From the NCBI GenBank assembly GCA_026545765.1, contig CM048844.1, positions 69,483,035 to 69,547,034 on the forward strand: 64,000 nucleotides of DNA. The letters are read 5' to 3'. A program made the position numbers and the translations under genes. Below, piece by piece: positions 61,760 to 64,000 of this stretch. The first letter of the stretch is position 1; every line of letters starts with the position of its first letter. The notes under the pieces were generated by a model. The model ran no database searches and had not been told where the DNA came from. It saw only the letters and a list, made by a program, of their open reading frames with translations. This stretch comes from Plantago major. Lineage: Eukaryota > Streptophyta > Magnoliopsida > Lamiales > Plantaginaceae.

Positions 61760-64000
61760 TAGTTCCATTAGTCCGAGACTATGTCTTAAGGCTAATAATC
61801 TACTTTCTTGTAGTGGCTTAGTGAAGATATCTGCAAGTTGGTCTTCAGTGCCAATCTTGAGTATCTCTATATTGCCTTTTTCAACATGGTCTCTGATGAA
61901 GTGATGTCTAACATCAATGTGCTTTGTTCTGGCATGAAATTTAGGATTCTGTGTAATCGCAATAGCACTTGTGTTGTCACAGAAAATGGGAGTTTTCTTC
62001 TCATCGAGTCCATAGTCTTTAAGTTGTTGTTGTATCCACAGAATTTGTGTTGCACAACAACCGGCAATATATATTCAAATTTCTGTGGTAGAAGTTGCAA
62101 TTGAGTTTTGCTTCTTGCTAAACCATGAGATAAGTCTAGTGCCCGTAAACCCATAAGTTCACGAGGTGCTTTTCCTATCAAGCAATGATCCAAAGATAAT
62201 CGCCCCGAGTACCGGCAATTAAACTCAATCCACTTTCTTTAGGATACCACAATCCTACATCTACTGTACCCTTTACATACCTTAATATTTTCATAGCAAT
62301 GTTGTATAGTGTGTCTGTATTGGATTTGTCTGAAATCTAGCACACACTCCAACGGCATATTGAATATCAGGTCTACTTGCAGTGAGGTAAAGTAGTGAAC
62401 CTATCAATTTCCTATACTTATGTTCTTCAACACTCTTATCTGATTCAGTATAAGTCATTTTGGTTCCAATGCTCATAGGTATCTTAGCATTCTTTTCAGA
62501 AGGCTTAAGATTGAATTTTGTGAGCATATCTTTTGCATACTTTGTTTGACTAATGAATATTCCATCATTGAGTTGCTTGACTTGCAATCCTAGGAAATAA
62601 TTCATTTCTCCCATCATGCTCATCTCAAACTTGCTTTTCATGAGATTTGCAAAGTCATTACAAAGTTGCTTGTCCTTAGATCCAAATATGATGTCATCAA
62701 CATATACTTGAACTAAGAGTAGTTTCCCATCATGATTTAAGGTAAATAAAGTTTTATCAACTTCACCTTTCTTGAAACCACTTTCCAGAAGGTATTTGGC
62801 CAAAGTGTCATACCATGCTCTTGGAGCCTGTTTCAGTCCATACAGAGCTTTCTGTAGTTTATAGACCATTCTACTTTCTGAGGAAACTTCAAAGCCAGGT
62901 GGTTGCTCAACATAAACTTCTTCTGCAAGTTCACCGTTTAGGAATGCACTTTTGACATCCATCTGATAAACTTTGAAATCTTTATGAGCTGCAAAGGCTA
63001 GAAAGAGTCTTATTGCATCCAATCTGGCAACTGGTGCATATGACTCGTCAAAATCTAAGCCTTCAGTCTGAGTAAATCCCTTGGCAACCAATCTTGCTTT
63101 GTTTCTTGTTATTTCCAGATTCATTCATCTTGTTTCTGAAAACCCATTTAGTTCCAATCACAGATATTCCTTCTATAAATGGAACTAGTTTCCAGACTTT
63201 GTTTCTCTCAAATTGATCCAACTCTTCTTGCATTGCAGAGATCCAGTCTTGGTCTCCTAATGCTTCTTCTATATTTTTAGGTTCAATATTCGAGATGAAA
63301 CTTCCAAAGAGAGAGTTAGCATTTTCAGCTATTGCTCTCCTAGTCCTAACACCCTGATTAATTGGTCCAATTATATCCTTTGTAGGATGATCTTTGATCC
63401 ATTTCATCATAGGTTTAGTGCTAGTAGGATCAATATCCAGGTGATCTGAATGTGAATCACTAAGATTTTGATTTGATACTTTTTCAGTATCTGAGATATC
63501 TGACATATGGGAAATCTCATGGATATCTGACGCTTTTTCAGTGTTAGAGATATCTGAGACATGCATTTCAGCATTCTTATTTTCAGATACCTCTTCATGA
63601 TGAAGGTTCTCAGTAACCTGTTCCATTTCTGGAAAACTCATAGGAAATTCCTCATCATGTTTGTGAGTCATCTTGTTGTTACTAGGCTTTTCAAGCTTTT
63701 CTACGTCAGAGTCATCCTCACTTTCCATAATGATGTTTTTCCTTTCTGAGGATTCTTCTTTAGGATCCCTGAGTAATAGTTCTTTGAACCTTTCTGAGAT
63801 TTCATCAATAGGAGGTGTTTTCTTACTTCCTTCATAGAATACAACATGAACTGATTCTTCAATTTTCTTTGTTCTTTTGTTGTAAACTCTGTAAGCTTTG
63901 CTGTTTGTGGAATAGCCAAGAAAAACACCTTCATCTGCCTTTGGTTGAAATGTTCTCAGATAATCTTTCCCGTTGTTTAGAACAAAACATCTACAACCAA
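61760..64000 (-). pseudogene. pol 3' part of copia element 2 (fossil)
   Basis: RNase H remnant (61838-62193), reverse transcriptase (62291-63124) with YVDDIIFGS and [20 protein letters not shown], the linker rich in Ser/Asp/Glu (63063-63728), and the integrase C-terminal part (63701 to the edge). The domain order and wording are those of element 1. The region is broken. Confidence 0.88.

Larger units (their letters stand above)
53304..64000 (-). mobile_element. Ty1/copia element 2, same family as element 1, cut by window edge
   Basis: On the - strand: 3' LTR 53304-54977, polypurine tract 54978-54990, extra post-pol region 55357-60996, and pol from about 61760 to the window end, which falls in the integrase C-terminal part. 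The 5' LTR, primer site and gag lie beyond the window. Protein pieces are nearly identical to those of element 1, so both come from the same recent family. The coding part is broken but has longer open pieces than element 1, with roughly half a dozen or more breaks visible. The outer flank at the LTR is TAGAT (53299-53303); its partner is outside the window. Confidence 0.9.

Overview
The window is nuclear DNA of a flowering plant, most likely a eudicot. The reasons are AT-rich intergenic DNA, long GT-AG introns, Stowaway-like MITEs, Ty1/copia retroelements with an initiator-Met tRNA primer site, plant-type Helitrons, and one host gene of the plant GH35 family. I cannot name the species; an asterid is only a guess.

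Layout. (1) 1-1030: plain AT-rich DNA. (2) About 1066-20590, + strand: a decayed Helitron (Helitron 1). Its helicase gene is split by a 16-kb copia element at 3543-19542 that has two LTRs of about 1.67 kb, a primer site, a polypurine tract and a 5.5-kb extra coding region after pol (SIRE/Maximus-like). (3) 20600-23600: intergenic DNA with one small MITE. (4) 23598-30968, - strand: a second, fuller Helitron (Helitron 2). It has recognisable Rep motifs and helicase motifs, a 3' hairpin plus CTAG end, and a probable solo LTR inside its helicase. (5) 29367-35084: a partial tandem duplication of the Helitron 2 N-terminal part plus flanking DNA. (6) 35791-49784, + strand: the only clear host gene, a 19-exon beta-galactosidase with a C-terminal lectin domain, ortholog-like to Arabidopsis BGAL9. 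It carries a TRIM in intron 1 and MITEs in introns 4 and 16. (7) 49900-53300: intergenic DNA with MITEs and CGGG-rich repeats. (8) 53304 to the window end, - strand: a second copy of the same copia family, cut off by the window edge.

The genes do not form a functional cluster. BGAL9 encodes a probably secreted cell-wall or glycan beta-galactosidase and looks intact: 19 exons join in frame to 875 codons. Everything else is transposon DNA inserted around it and partly into each other. I found no CRISPR array, rRNA, tRNA gene or operon-like system, and no strong candidate for a wholly new biological system. The most informative observations are the nested and tandem rearrangements, a MITE at a splice donor, a very clean TRIM with target-site duplication, and intron-like segments in the post-pol region of the copia family.
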